Shown here: positions 26,405-36,653 of the stretch, one piece after another
Numbering within the stretch: the first letter of the stretch is position 1
Layout of the letters: every line of letters begins with the position of its first letter
NCBI GenBank assembly: GCA_947259225.1
Contig: CAMYLK010000010.1
Coordinates: 39,568-103,567, forward strand
DNA: 64,000 nt
Direction of reading: 5' to 3'
Origin: an uncultured Desulfobulbaceae bacterium
Lineage (GTDB): Bacteria > Desulfobacterota > Desulfobulbia > Desulfobulbales > Desulfobulbaceae
Program-made: the position numbers and the translations under genes
Notes under the pieces: generated by a model
Seen by the model: only the letters and a program-made list of their open reading frames with translations
Told to the model about the DNA's origin: nothing
The model's database searches: none

Positions 26405-29062
26405 TTATTTCAGACTTTTGCTTGCGACTTCAGCAACATCGCCGGACAGGTTTTCCGCGGACATGATACGTTCAAGTTGCCCACGCATCAGTGTCTGACG
26501 ATTATTATCATACCTTTTCCAGGTGGTCAACGGTGTCAATAGCCGGGCAGCTATCTGCGGATTCATTGCATTCAGTTGAATGACATAATCTGCCAGAAAG
26601 GTATATCCTGCACCGCTTTCATCATGAAACCTGACCTGGTTGGCCTGACAGAACGCTCCGATGAGGGCCCGCACCTTGTTGGGATTTTTCAATATGAAGG
26701 CCGGGTGGCCTGTCAGCTTCTTTACCCGGTCAAGTGTTCCTTCGAGGGGACAGAGCGACTGCAGTGTAAGCCACTTGTCCACGACAAGCGGATCAACCTT
26801 CCACAGTTCATAAAAGTCATCCAGCAGTGCATCACCGGCTATACGATCACTGTTGACAACAGCCCTGAGAGCGGCAGCCTTATCTGTCATATTATCAGCA
26901 CCATGATATTGGGTCAGGGCAAGATCAAGGATATCCTCAGAGAGCCCGTTGCCGTCCTCCGGTGAAAGAAGATACGTCAGGCAGGTATTTTTCAAACTTC
27001 TTCGCCCGGCATCCCGTGGAGAATACATGTATGGCCCTGCCAGAATATTTTCCCGGTATATCTCCAGAAATTCGAGCCGAAGCTGTTCGCTTAATTGTCG
27101 GCGGAAAAACTGCAGCACCTGAAAAATTGCATCCGGATCCACAACTTCCAGCTGCTGGCCAATCCAGTTTTCCATAGGGAGCGCGAGGGCTAAGGCTATA
27201 AACGCGGGATCAGCATTTCTGTCAATCAGAATCTCTTTAAACGATGATACAAAGATGTTCGGGACCTGTAGGGGCTCATTATTCTGGAAACGTGATATCT
27301 GCTCAAGGATATACTTCATGCTCAACTGCTGCCCGGCATCCCAGCGGGTAAACGGATCAGAATCATACGCCATGAGAAAGGCCAGTTCCTCGTCAGTCCT
27401 TTCCAGTTCAACCTTGACCGGGGCGGAAAAGTTCCGGAGAAATGACAGTACGGGCTTTTCAGGAATTTCATCAAACTCAAACAGCTGTTGTTCATCTCGC
27501 AGATAGAGGACCTTAGAGGACTCTGGCATGTCGTCCGCATCTGTAAGCTTAATTGGGATATCCCCGCCTTTACTGTCCAGCAGACCTACAGCAACAGGCA
27601 ACAGCATTGGTATCTTGTCCTCCTGTTCAGGGGTCGGAGGTATTGACTGCTTGATCTGCAACCTGTATTTTTTTGCACCTGGATCATACTCGGAATTGAC
27701 TTTGAGTACAGGTGTTCCTGCCTGGCTGTACCAGAGTTTGAACCCATCCATTTCAACATCATTGGCATCGACCATTGCAGCGACAAAATCATCGCACGTG
27801 ACTGCCTGGCCGTCATGCCTCTGAAAATAAAGATCAAGACCTCTGCGAAACCCCTCTTTGCCAAGGAAGGTGTGGAGCATACGGATAACCTCAGCGCCTT
27901 TGTCATACACTGTCAATGTATAAAAGTTATTGATCTCCATGTATGAGTCCGGTCTGACAGGATGAGCCATAGGGCCGGCGTCTTCACGGAACTGATAGTT
28001 GCGCATGATCTGCACATCATTTATTCGCTTGACCGGGCGAGAGGTCATATCAGAACTAAACTCCTGGTCTCTGAAAACGGTCAGTCCTTCCTTGAGGCTC
28101 AACTGGAACCAGTCACGGCATGTTACCCTGTTACCGGTCCAGTTATGAAAGTACTCATGGGCAATCACCCCTTCTATGCCTTCATAATCAATATCTGTCG
28201 CTGTTTCCGGCTTGGCCAGTACATACTTTGAGTTAAATACATTAAGCCCCTTGTTTTCCATGGCACCCATATTGAAATCGTCAACTGCCACTATCATGTA
28301 CACATCCAAATCATATTCAAGACCAAAGGTATCTTCATCCCATTTCATGGCCTTTTTCAAAGACTCCATGGCATGCGTACATTTTTCTCTGTTGCGGGGT
28401 TCAACGTATATATGCAGTTTTATTTCCCTCCTGGACCTTGTAAGGAAAGTGTCTTCTATCTTTACAAGATTGCCAGCCACCAGAGCAAACAGATAACATG
28501 GTTTTTTAAAAGGATCATGCCAGACAGCATAGTGTTGGCCGTCATCCATATTCCCCTTCTCTACCAGGTTGCCGTTGGCTAATAGAACAGGATACTTCTC
28601 ATGGTCTGCAATAATTGTAGTTTTAAACTCTGCCATGACATCCGGGCGATCGGGGTAGCATGTTATGCGCCGAAACCCTTGAGCTTCGCACTGGGTACAG
28701 AAGTTACCGCTGGAAAGATATAACCCTTCAAGTTCCGTGTTATCATGAGGGTTGATAACAGTCACCACCTCAAGAGCGAATTCTGCAGGGACATTTTCAA
28801 TGATCAGTTCTTTTTCGTCATACGTGTAGCCGCTGCTGTCCAGTTCTATACCATTCAACGATATTGACCTGATCTCAAGCTTTTCACCATTGAGCATCAG
28901 GGGCGGGCTTCCCTTGGTATCAGGGTGACGGTAAAATTCAATCTTTGAATACACTTGTGTCGCGGTCTCGTTAAGCTCAAAACGAAGGTCAACGGTTGTC
29001 ACAAGATATCGAGGTGGTGTATAATTCTTTAAAAGGGTTGTGTTATTTACATTTTCATTCAT
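26405..29062 (-). CDS. pepN: Aminopeptidase N
   Basis: Zinc M1 aminopeptidase with broad N-terminal specificity, cytoplasmic. The exopeptidase loop GAMENKGLNVF and the zinc signature HEYFHNWTGNRVTCRDWFQLSLKEGLTVFRDQEF are intact. The C-terminal DUF3458-type helical domain is present. The track ORF starts at 29125, but ATG 29062 (MNENVNNTTLLKNYTPPRYLV) has AAGGA seven bases upstream and yields 885 residues, close to E. coli PepN (870). The 21 residues before it are probably untranslated. Confidence 0.95.
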   Translation of the reverse strand: MNENVNNTTLLKNYTPPRYLVTTVDLRFELNETATQVYSKIEFYRHPDTKGSPPLMLNGEKLEIRSISLNGIELDSSGYTYDEKELIIENVPAEFALEVVTVINPHDNTELEGLYLSSGNFCTQCEAQGFRRITCYPDRPDVMAEFKTTIIADHEKYPVLLANGNLVEKGNMDDGQHYAVWHDPFKKPCYLFALVAGNLVKIEDTFLTRSRREIKLHIYVEPRNREKCTHAMESLKKAMKWDEDTFGLEYDLDVYMIVAVDDFNMGAMENKGLNVFNSKYVLAKPETATDIDYEGIEGVIAHEYFHNWTGNRVTCRDWFQLSLKEGLTVFRDQEFSSDMTSRPVKRINDVQIMRNYQFREDAGPMAHPVRPDSYMEINNFYTLTVYDKGAEVIRMLHTFLGKEGFRRGLDLYFQRHDGQAVTCDDFVAAMVDANDVEMDGFKLWYSQAGTPVLKVNSEYDPGAKKYRLQIKQSIPPTPEQEDKIPMLLPVAVGLLDSKGGDIPIKLTDADDMPESSKVLYLRDEQQLFEFDEIPEKPVLSFLRNFSAPVKVELERTDEELAFLMAYDSDPFTRWDAGQQLSMKYILEQISRFQNNEPLQVPNIFVSSFKEILIDRNADPAFIALALALPMENWIGQQLEVVDPDAIFQVLQFFRRQLSEQLRLEFLEIYRENILAGPYMYSPRDAGRRSLKNTCLTYLLSPEDGNGLSEDILDLALTQYHGADNMTDKAAALRAVVNSDRIAGDALLDDFYELWKVDPLVVDKWLTLQSLCPLEGTLDRVKKLTGHPAFILKNPNKVRALIGAFCQANQVRFHDESGAGYTFLADYVIQLNAMNPQIAARLLTPLTTWKRYDNNRQTLMRGQLERIMSAENLSGDVAEVASKSLK

Positions 29063-29223
29063 TTTGATTTCCTTGATTGAAGATTCCTGCCTGAACTGAG
29101 CCACGAATATTGCAGTTCCGGACAAGAATAATCAGTTCAGGTAAAAAATACCACTTTCAATGGTTATTTACTGTTCATTACTAAACATAAAACCAAAATT
29201 GCAACACCAGCCGAGGGGCTATT

Positions 29224-30150
29224 ATGGATAAAAAAATACTGGTTGCCATTGACGGTTCTGTTTACAGCTTAAACAGTATCGACTACCTTATCCGGCTTTT
29301 CCGGGGAGACAAAAATCTGTCTTTGCACCTGTTCTCAGTTGTTTCCGAGTCAGGAACCGGCCAGAACTGGATGTATGAGGTTGATTCCCTGAGGCAGCAT
29401 TCTCCTTTGGCCGAACGACGGAGGGTAACAGCCGAAAGATATCTCAGAGACGCGAAAACACGCCTGATCCGAAACGGGTTCAGTGATGACAGTGTTACCT
29501 TTTCGGCTGAGATAACTTCTTCACAGTCAGTAGCAGCAATTCATCATGAGGCAAACAAAGGTATTTATGATGCCCTGGTTATCGGTCGACGAGGAATAGG
29601 CAAAGTCGGTGAAATGTTTTTCGGAAGCGTTTCCGCGTACCTGGTTGAAAAATGCCATGAAGTTCCGATCTGGATAATTGACGGGGAGATCACATCAAGC
29701 CGATTTCTTCTTGCCGTACATACCATGCCGAAATCACTGATGGCGGCCGACCATCTTGGATATATAGTCCAGGCCAATCCTGAGGCGGAAGTGCTCCTTT
29801 ATCATTCCAAAATTCTATTCCGTAAAGAACCCAAGGTTTCACTGGAAGAACTGCATCAAATGTGGGGCAAAGAATGGTGCGATAAATACCTTGATCCGGA
29901 CAACTATCTTTTCTACGCACACGCACAGGTCCTCAAGGATAACGGCGTACGAAAAGAATGTATCACCCAGCTGCCTATGGGAACCGACCTGGATGCAAGC
30001 AGGGATCTTATCAAACATGCAAAAAAACATAAATGCGGTACAATTGTAGTAGGCAGGCGTGCCAGGGGGGCCGATAAAGGTCTTTTCGGAGGTGTCTCGG
30101 ACCGGACTCTCGGCCAGGCACAAAATCTGGCTTTATGGCTCATCGGGTAA
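29224..30150 (+). CDS. Tandem universal stress protein
   Basis: A 308-residue protein with two Usp domains. The first begins KILVAIDGSVYSLNSIDYLIRL and holds the nucleotide-binding GRRGIGKVGEMFFGSVSAYLV. The second ends with VGRRARGADKGLFGGVSDRTLGQAQNLALWLIG. Both G-2x-G-9x-G(S/T)-type loops are recognisable, suggesting ATP binding. These proteins are usually induced in energy or oxidative stress. A GAGGGG RBS precedes the ATG. The stop is 2 bp from the 3' end of the convergent M16 peptidase gene. Confidence 0.87.
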   Translation: MDKKILVAIDGSVYSLNSIDYLIRLFRGDKNLSLHLFSVVSESGTGQNWMYEVDSLRQHSPLAERRRVTAERYLRDAKTRLIRNGFSDDSVTFSAEITSSQSVAAIHHEANKGIYDALVIGRRGIGKVGEMFFGSVSAYLVEKCHEVPIWIIDGEITSSRFLLAVHTMPKSLMAADHLGYIVQANPEAEVLLYHSKILFRKEPKVSLEELHQMWGKEWCDKYLDPDNYLFYAHAQVLKDNGVRKECITQLPMGTDLDASRDLIKHAKKHKCGTIVVGRRARGADKGLFGGVSDRTLGQAQNLALWLIG

Positions 30151-30152
30151 AG

Positions 30153-33032
30153 TTATCTATCCTTTTCTGCAATAACTTTTGACCTGAATACTATTGCAGC
30201 CGACCTGTCTGGTATCAGGTAACGTTCTGCAAGTTCGTCAAGATCATCAGTTGCTATGGACGCAAAATCACTTTGAATTGATAAAGGCCACTTCAACTGT
30301 TCCGGATGACGGCTTGACAGGGACAAAACAGATTGCAGCCAGTAGCGGTTTGTTCGCATCATATCCTTGATAGACGTCAGTGTCGGCTCTAAGGCCCTGG
30401 TCAATTCTTCCTCAGTGATGCCTGACAGCGCAAGATTCGAACCAACCTCCTCAACTTTCTCCTTTACCATTTCAACCTGCTGAGGATCAACAGTTAAAAT
30501 CGCTTTCATAACGCCAAACCCTGGTGCAACGCGGCTTGACTGATTGTACACAACTGGAGAATAAGCGGCCCCTAATTTTTCCCGTATTTCTACACGAAGC
30601 CGATCATCAAAAACCGAAGAAAGCACGTTAAGTCGACGTGTTCTAAAAATATCCCAGAAATCATCCGTCTGCCAGGCAATAACAACGACCGCCTTGTTTA
30701 TCTGCGATGCAACGCTGTCTTCCAGCACCTTCCCTCCAGGAAAAGTCAGGTTTTCCTGTATTCCATTTACAGTAGTTTTTCTGTCAAGAGTGCCAAAGTA
30801 CCTTCCTGCCATTTCAATTGCCGCTTCAGGATCAACGTCACCTATAATTGTAATTTCAAGTTGGGCGCTTTTGAATACGGGAGCAAGCCATCTATCTACC
30901 TGTTCAATCTTCAGGCTTTCAAACTGTGAACGTGGAGGTAAACCGAAATTGGGGTTCCCTCCGGCAAGAAATTGTTCACCTTTGAGTTTTAACATCCCCT
31001 CTACGGAACTTTCAGTTTGATCATACATTTGACTGAACCTGTCCATACTGAGACGAAAGGCATCGTCACGAAATGCCGGATCAAGAAGCCTGGTACGTAT
31101 AAGCTGCATCAACTGTTCAAGTTCACCGCTCAACCCCTTGCCGTTCAAAATGAAACTCTCCTGGCCAACCTGGAACGAGGTGGTGACACTGGAGCCGGCG
31201 AGAGCCTCTTCAAGCTCATGACGGGTGAGTTTGCCGGTTCCGCTTTCCTTTACTACTGCCTCAGCCAGCATTCCCAGTCCAGGCTGCGGCTGACTCAAAC
31301 GACCCTCACCAAAGTGGACAGCTAAGAGAACCTCATTGGGTTGAAAATCTGTTTTCTTGAAATTCAGGACAGTGCCGTTTGCAAAATGGATTTGTTGTGC
31401 ATCAATATCTACCAGTTCAATGACCTCTTTTTTGTCGGCTGCAATGATTGGAACAGGGAGATAGGGGAAAGTCTTTTCTTCTCCATTTTTCCATGCAGTG
31501 AGCGGTATCTCTCCGGAATTTATAAATGCCTGATGTACAATTTCCTCCCTGTCAGCCTTACCCTGGATATTGGCAGTGCCAGCGACGACAACCAGCCTGT
31601 TATCCGGCTCCCACAGGGCCCTGAAAACACTATTGACTTCATCTAATGCCAGATTGTCCAATATCGGTCCGTACAATTCCAGCTCCTGTTCAGGAGAGAG
31701 AAATACCTGGTTACTGTTGAGCTTACCGATGATCTCACTGGCCAGTTTCCGGCTGTTCCTGCCAGCAGCAATTTTGACCTGCTTTTCAAGATCGGCTCGT
31801 ATCTCTTTCCTGGTCCTGACCAGCTCAACTTCACTGAATCCAAACTCCAGTGCCTGGCGCAGTGTAACATTAAGGAGTTCAAGGGCACTCTGCCATTTCT
31901 CAGCTTCAGTACGAGTGCTCATGGTTGTGTATCCAACCCGTTGAAGAAATATTCCGGAATAGGTCTGGGCACTTGTCAGCGGGCTTCCCGGCCGGTTAAC
32001 AAGCCTTTTTAACCGGTTATCCAATAGAGATGCGGCCACATACTTTTTCAGATCTTCTGCTTGCCTGGCAGCGGAATCCTCGATTGCCTTTTCATTCCAC
32101 CTTGTTCCTATGGATATTTCAGTATGTCCAATTTCAGGTTCATGAATAGAGAGCACCCGGGTCCCTGCCTGTTCAATCTGCCCAAAATCGTAGCACAGAG
32201 GTTGCAATGGTGGATTTTCTAAATGATGAAAGTGGTTGTAAACAAGTTCATGTGCGAGGCCGGTATCAATATCACCCACTATGACGAGGATCATATTTTC
32301 CGGCCGGTACCATGAATCATAGTACTGGCGCAGCAGAGCAGAATCCGCCTTGGACAGAGTCTCTTCTGTGCCGATGGGAAGCCTTTCAGGAATACGGGTG
32401 CCCGCAAAAGAAAACTTTGTTCTTTTTTCATACAGACGATATCCGGCAGAATCCCTTGTCCGTTTTTCCGCCATAATAATACCTCGCTCACGGTCAACCT
32501 CACTCTCCAGAAGAAGAGCCCCCCTGCCATAATCGGCCATGACCAGCAGCCCTTCATCAAGATGCTTACGGTCTCCCTCGGGCAGGAGGATTTTATACAC
32601 TGTCTCGTTAAAAGTTGTATGAGCATTGGTATCTGCGCCGAAACTCATACCTATCGATTGAAAATACTCCACCAGAGTACCGGGAGGATAATTCGTTGTT
32701 CCATTAAAAAGCATATGTTCAAGGAAATGTGCCAGACCTCTTTGCTGGTCTGTTTCATCCAGTGAACCTGCCTGGATATTCAGGTACATGCCGACCCTGT
32801 TCTCCGGCTCATGGTTCTCCATAATGACATAACGAAAACCATTGTCCAGGGTACCGAAAATGACTCCAGGATCAGGCTGCAGGTCTGAATGATCGTGCGG
32901 CCAACCTTGCGAGAAGCATGAACCATGCTGAATACCGGCTTGTGGTTTATCATGTCCGGAAAGGGTGCATCCTGAAACCAGAACGGCTACAAGGAGAAAG
33001 GCAACTAATTGAAATTGAAAGCGACTGTTCAT
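30153..33032 (-). CDS. M16 zinc peptidase, lipoprotein
   Basis: A 959-residue pitrilysin-family peptidase with two tandem M16 halves. The N-terminus is a lipoprotein signal with lipobox LVSGC, so it is probably anchored in a periplasm-facing membrane. The first half carries the inverted zinc motif HFLEHMLFNG, followed about 75 residues later by the downstream glutamate region (ESEVDRERGIIMAE). The second half (from about 540) lacks the motif, as is usual. It would degrade small peptides in the envelope. It is monocistronic. Confidence 0.88.
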   Translation of the reverse strand: MNSRFQFQLVAFLLVAVLVSGCTLSGHDKPQAGIQHGSCFSQGWPHDHSDLQPDPGVIFGTLDNGFRYVIMENHEPENRVGMYLNIQAGSLDETDQQRGLAHFLEHMLFNGTTNYPPGTLVEYFQSIGMSFGADTNAHTTFNETVYKILLPEGDRKHLDEGLLVMADYGRGALLLESEVDRERGIIMAEKRTRDSAGYRLYEKRTKFSFAGTRIPERLPIGTEETLSKADSALLRQYYDSWYRPENMILVIVGDIDTGLAHELVYNHFHHLENPPLQPLCYDFGQIEQAGTRVLSIHEPEIGHTEISIGTRWNEKAIEDSAARQAEDLKKYVAASLLDNRLKRLVNRPGSPLTSAQTYSGIFLQRVGYTTMSTRTEAEKWQSALELLNVTLRQALEFGFSEVELVRTRKEIRADLEKQVKIAAGRNSRKLASEIIGKLNSNQVFLSPEQELELYGPILDNLALDEVNSVFRALWEPDNRLVVVAGTANIQGKADREEIVHQAFINSGEIPLTAWKNGEEKTFPYLPVPIIAADKKEVIELVDIDAQQIHFANGTVLNFKKTDFQPNEVLLAVHFGEGRLSQPQPGLGMLAEAVVKESGTGKLTRHELEEALAGSSVTTSFQVGQESFILNGKGLSGELEQLMQLIRTRLLDPAFRDDAFRLSMDRFSQMYDQTESSVEGMLKLKGEQFLAGGNPNFGLPPRSQFESLKIEQVDRWLAPVFKSAQLEITIIGDVDPEAAIEMAGRYFGTLDRKTTVNGIQENLTFPGGKVLEDSVASQINKAVVVIAWQTDDFWDIFRTRRLNVLSSVFDDRLRVEIREKLGAAYSPVVYNQSSRVAPGFGVMKAILTVDPQQVEMVKEKVEEVGSNLALSGITEEELTRALEPTLTSIKDMMRTNRYWLQSVLSLSSRHPEQLKWPLSIQSDFASIATDDLDELAERYLIPDRSAAIVFRSKVIAEKDR

Positions 33033-33125
33033 AGGGATCGTTGTTCTAGGGTTAGAAGTAGTGTATGAATAATTCTATATTTTAACTGTTCTTAGACTAT
33101 AAGTAAGCTACGGTAAAGAGGCAAT

Positions 33126-33953
33126 ATGAAGATTAAAGGTAAAACAGCACTTGTTGCCGGAGCGACCAGGGGAATTGGGCTCGCAATAGCTCGAAAGCTT
33201 GCGGCTGCAGGTGCCCGGTTGTTCATGCCATGGCATGATTGGCCGAAAGACTCAGAAGCAGTACAGGATGAATTTTCCAGGCTTAACGCTGGACATATCT
33301 TTATTGAAGCTGATCTGCGGAATACAGACAATGTGAAAAGCCTGTTTGAAATCTTTAAACAGGAAGCAGATGCCTTGCATATTTTAATTAATAATATTGA
33401 AAGAGGAGGTATGCCCATAGTTCATGGCCCATACAGTCGCGAAATCAATCGTGACCAATGGCAACTGGAATTGGACACCACCCTGCTCGCAAAAAAGCTT
33501 TTGTTTGACAATTCCCTGCCCTTTCTCAAAAAAGCGGATGAAGCCGCAGTAATTAATATCACATCCATTGCGGGGTTAGTTGGCCGAAGTGGTCCGGCGG
33601 GTCTTATATTCAGTGACGGTTATGCAGTTGCCAACAAGGGGGTCGCCTCATTTACTGAAAACTGGGCAAGACTTGGTGCCCCAACTGTCAGGGTGAACGA
33701 GGTCATGCTGGGTTTTATAGATACCCGGCACGGTAAATACACCCGTGGATGGCACGCTTTATCGGAGCAGGAAAAATCAGACATCCTTCAGCACACTCTG
33801 CTTGAAAGGACAGGAACCCCTGATGAAGTAGCCGATACTGTTATGTTTCTTCTAAAGAACGCGGATTATATGACAGGATCTGTAGTGAGACTTGACGGAG
33901 GCTATGTTGTGGGTGGGGAAAGTGTTCCGCCTATTCCTGATGGGATAATATAG
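33126..33953 (+). CDS. Short-chain dehydrogenase/reductase family protein
   Basis: A 275-residue Rossmann-fold protein. The cofactor loop is AGATRGIGLA near residue 11, and LILINN-type NNxG is HILINNIERGG. The catalytic Ser is probably S147 (ITSIAG). The Tyr-Lys pair is unusual: GYAVANKG places Y166 and K171 five apart instead of four. The C-terminal TPDEVADTVMFLLKNADYMTGSVVRLDGGYVVGG is typical of FabG-like SDRs. The substrate is unknown, and activity is uncertain because of the shifted lysine. Confidence 0.83.
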   Translation: MKIKGKTALVAGATRGIGLAIARKLAAAGARLFMPWHDWPKDSEAVQDEFSRLNAGHIFIEADLRNTDNVKSLFEIFKQEADALHILINNIERGGMPIVHGPYSREINRDQWQLELDTTLLAKKLLFDNSLPFLKKADEAAVINITSIAGLVGRSGPAGLIFSDGYAVANKGVASFTENWARLGAPTVRVNEVMLGFIDTRHGKYTRGWHALSEQEKSDILQHTLLERTGTPDEVADTVMFLLKNADYMTGSVVRLDGGYVVGGESVPPIPDGII

Positions 33954-33989
33954 TAATGGTCTGGCAATAATATCAATGACAGAAAAGCC

Positions 33990-34247
33990 CTAAATATCAA
34001 GAGCCCATTCCGGCAGGTGGCGTAGAACATATTCGGAAACAACTTCTTTTTCCTCGGACTTGTCCACCGGAGGTATTGCATTCATTACTTCGTCAAAATC
34101 AAACCAGCATATTTCTTTGTCATCATGATTGTATACAGTAAGTATTCGATGATTCGGCCTGTGAATATCTTCTTCCTCCTGAATTGCCGCAACGATTTTT
34201 ACTGCTTCTTCATACGAAAGAAAACGTTCTTCTTCTCCCTGACTCAT
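33990..34247 (-). CDS. Hypothetical 85-residue acidic protein
   Basis: Not recognised. The track ORF of 148 residues starts far upstream, but its first 63 residues are of poor quality and read through the rpmB terminator, so I choose ATG 34247 (MSQGEEERFLSYEEAVK). The product is acidic, with no signal peptide or membrane segment. It has an aromatic-rich centre (ICWFDFDEVMNAIPPV) and ends VLRHLPEWALDI. It lies downstream of rpmB on the same strand, behind a terminator. Confidence 0.55.
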   Translation of the reverse strand: MSQGEEERFLSYEEAVKIVAAIQEEEDIHRPNHRILTVYNHDDKEICWFDFDEVMNAIPPVDKSEEKEVVSEYVLRHLPEWALDI

Positions 34248-34270
34248 AATTCTCGCTTTAAAAAAATGAA

Positions 34271-34299
34271 AAAAAAGGCGGAAAGAATGACCTTCCGCC
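34271..34299 (-). terminator. Intrinsic terminator of rpmB
   Basis: On the minus strand GGCGGAA (34299-34293) pairs with TTCCGCC (34283-34277), followed by a run of six or more T (34276-34271). It lies about 25 bp past the rpmB stop. Confidence 0.85.
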
Positions 34300-34324
34300 A
34301 TAAATTCAATGCATCTGGAAAACC

Positions 34325-34519
34325 TTAAGCGGGCTTTACAACTGCTCCGGAACGAATACACCTGGTACAGGCATTGACCCTTACGGTACTGCCGGTTTTG
34401 GTTACCGTACGAACTTTCTGCAGATTCGGCAGCCAACGCCGACGAGTTTTATTATGGGCATGACTGACATTATTGCCTGTCAATGGTCTTTTTCCACAAA
34501 TATCACATACACGAGCCAT
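34325..34519 (-). CDS. rpmB: 50S ribosomal protein L28
   Basis: Ribosomal large-subunit protein. The sequence [37 protein letters not shown] is diagnostic for L28. It retains a CxxC pair near the N-terminus and another at CTRC, so this is the zinc-binding (C+) form. The track start at 34528 adds three residues (MYI). ATG 34519 gives the normal start MARVC, with GAGGAGAT upstream. It is monocistronic with a strong terminator. Confidence 0.97.
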   Translation of the reverse strand: MARVCDICGKRPLTGNNVSHAHNKTRRRWLPNLQKVRTVTKTGSTVRVNACTRCIRSGAVVKPA

Positions 34520-35235
34520 TATATACATCTCCTCAAAAAGGTTGTTTTTTCAATAATCTTTTTTTTTAACGTTATGACCAAAAAAATGCAAGTCATTTCC
34601 AAACTGAAATGTTTTCAATTAAGAATTAAAACATTTCACATCTGATTTTACATATCCAGCAAGTGAATATAAATATGCCCACCTGCTCATTATTACATTC
34701 CTGGACAATTTATGTTTACTGGCATTTTATTTGCTAACTGTATCTCCATGAAAACATTATCACAAAATACTCAACACAAATCGACCCCAGTGTGCATGAA
34801 CCGCTTTCGACCATCAAAAAAGGTTCTTGAGCAGATACATAACGTCGAGCTTCATTCAGCTTTGGTACGTATTGTATTAATCTCCCAGAAACTCTACACC
34901 CTGGGCATGTATAAATATTAGTCACTCTCAAAGCTGTGCAGGGTATTTTTTACCCAGTTTACCCAACAGCTGTGGGATAATTATGTTTTTTTCAATAATT
35001 GATAGAATTACCTAATCATGTTTTGTCATTGTGCTTGAAAATAACTTGTAAATATTACGAAAATAACTATCAATATCGTAACTGCCATGAAGTTTTTTTC
35101 AAACATCATATTAAATTGTTTCCAAATCAGCTTGTTTTAGCATTGACAGGCAATAGTCCGCATGGTAGCAAAATCTGTTCGTTTAATTGAATTTATCCGG
35201 AAAATTAACAACAAACTTTTACCAAACTAATTTTC
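34520..35235. other. 716 bp AT-rich gap between rpmB and resB
   Basis: The small ORFs here (34712-34921 plus, 34734-34931 minus, 34999-35190 plus) have no recognisable domains or RBS and were not accepted. The only structure noticed is a nested hairpin at 34932-34971: AGCTGT/ACAGCT outside and GGGTA/TACCC inside. The gap should contain the divergent promoters of rpmB and resB. Confidence 0.5.
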
Positions 35236-36585
35236 ATGACTACGAAAACAAAAAATCCTGTCTGGGCCCTTTTCTCATCAGTTAAGCTTGCCCTTTTTCT
35301 TCTTATTGCCCTGGCCTCCACTTCAATAATCGGAACAATAGTTCCACAAAGCAAACCGGTCGGCTTTTATGTTCAAACCTACGGCCCCAACCTGGCCCGG
35401 TTCATGCAAACCTTGAGCATTCCTGACATGTATAATTCCTGGTGGTTCATGATCCTGCTCGCTATGTTCAGCCTGAACCTTATTGTCTGCAGTATTGAAC
35501 GCATCCCGAATGCCTGGCGCCTTGTAACCATGGACAACCTCGCCACTGATCCTGAACGGTTAAAAAAAATGGGCATGAGGAAATCATTTATCTTAGATGG
35601 TTCCTTAAACGAGGCTGAAGAAAAAGCTTCAACATTCCTTGGAAATAATGGTTGGAAAACAGAAAAACAGGACAAGGAAGGGGCCACCATGCTCTTTTCT
35701 CAGAAAGGGGGATGGACACGTTTTGGTGTTTATATTGTGCACTCCAGCATCCTTATAATTCTGATTGGAGCGATCATAGGATCCCCCAGAGTTGCCAAGA
35801 CTATCCTGAGAGACCCGAACTTCGCCTTCAAAGGAAGTATTATGATCCCGGAATCTCAGCAGACGGATGTCATTTATTCCTTCCAGTCCGGTGTCCAGAT
35901 CCCACTGGGATTTACTGTACGATGTGACTACTTTACAATTGATTACTACCAAAACGGAATGCCCAAAGAGTTTCTTTCCAAGTTGACAGTGCTTGAAGAT
36001 GGGAAGGAAGTCCTCAAAAAGGACATAGAAGTTAATGATCCTTTGATATACAAGGGAATTACTTTCTATCAATCCAGTTATCAACCTTACCAGGATTTCA
36101 TTCTCAATTTACAGAACAATACAACCGGGCAGAGTAAATCAAGTATTGTTCCCGCCCGTGAACAGATTAACTGGACGGAAGGCGGTGTTCGATTCGGCAT
36201 TATCAACATGAAGACCCGCGGTGAATCCGTCCTGGAATTAAAAATATGGTTTACGGATGACAAGGCGGAACCATCTGTCTTTTGGATTGAACCCGGCCGC
36301 GAAGCCGTTATAGAACGCCCTACTGGTAATTATACGTTATCAACAAAACAACTTTATGCTACCGGTCTCCAGGTCGCAAAAGATCCTGGAGTGTGGTGGG
36401 TATACATTGGTTGCGGTCTCATGCTGGTCGGACTTATAATCGCCTTCTTTATGTCGCACCGTAAAATCTGGGCACTCATCTATGATGAGAATGGCAAAAC
36501 GACTGTCCTTTTCGCTGGCAGTGCGCATAAGAATAAGGTAGGTTTTGAAAAGACTTTCGAGGCACTGGTTAAGGATTTTCAATAA
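35236..36585 (+). CDS. resB: Cytochrome c biogenesis protein ResB (Ccs1)
   Basis: Membrane component of System II cytochrome c maturation, working with ResC/CcsA to deliver heme to apocytochromes outside the membrane. Its 449 residues show the typical ResB plan: three early membrane helices (SSVKLALFLLIALASTSIIGTIVPQ, MILLAMFSLNLIVCSIERIPNAW, GVYIVHSSILIILIGAIIG), a large periplasmic domain, and a final helix (YIGCGLMLVGLIIAFFMSHRKIWA). It is followed by resC after 68 bp. Multiheme cytochromes downstream and elsewhere in the window are its likely clients. Confidence 0.92.
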   Translation: MTTKTKNPVWALFSSVKLALFLLIALASTSIIGTIVPQSKPVGFYVQTYGPNLARFMQTLSIPDMYNSWWFMILLAMFSLNLIVCSIERIPNAWRLVTMDNLATDPERLKKMGMRKSFILDGSLNEAEEKASTFLGNNGWKTEKQDKEGATMLFSQKGGWTRFGVYIVHSSILIILIGAIIGSPRVAKTILRDPNFAFKGSIMIPESQQTDVIYSFQSGVQIPLGFTVRCDYFTIDYYQNGMPKEFLSKLTVLEDGKEVLKKDIEVNDPLIYKGITFYQSSYQPYQDFILNLQNNTTGQSKSSIVPAREQINWTEGGVRFGIINMKTRGESVLELKIWFTDDKAEPSVFWIEPGREAVIERPTGNYTLSTKQLYATGLQVAKDPGVWWVYIGCGLMLVGLIIAFFMSHRKIWALIYDENGKTTVLFAGSAHKNKVGFEKTFEALVKDFQ

Positions 36586-36653
36586 ACCGGTCCTTATAGG
36601 ATTCAAGTAACTTATAAATATTTTTAACTTTTAATAGATCTAACGGTTTTCCT

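Noticed and set aside
34712-35190. Small ORFs 34712-34921, 34734-34931, 34999-35190
   Set aside because: Overlapping, no RBS, no recognisable domain, AT-driven composition.
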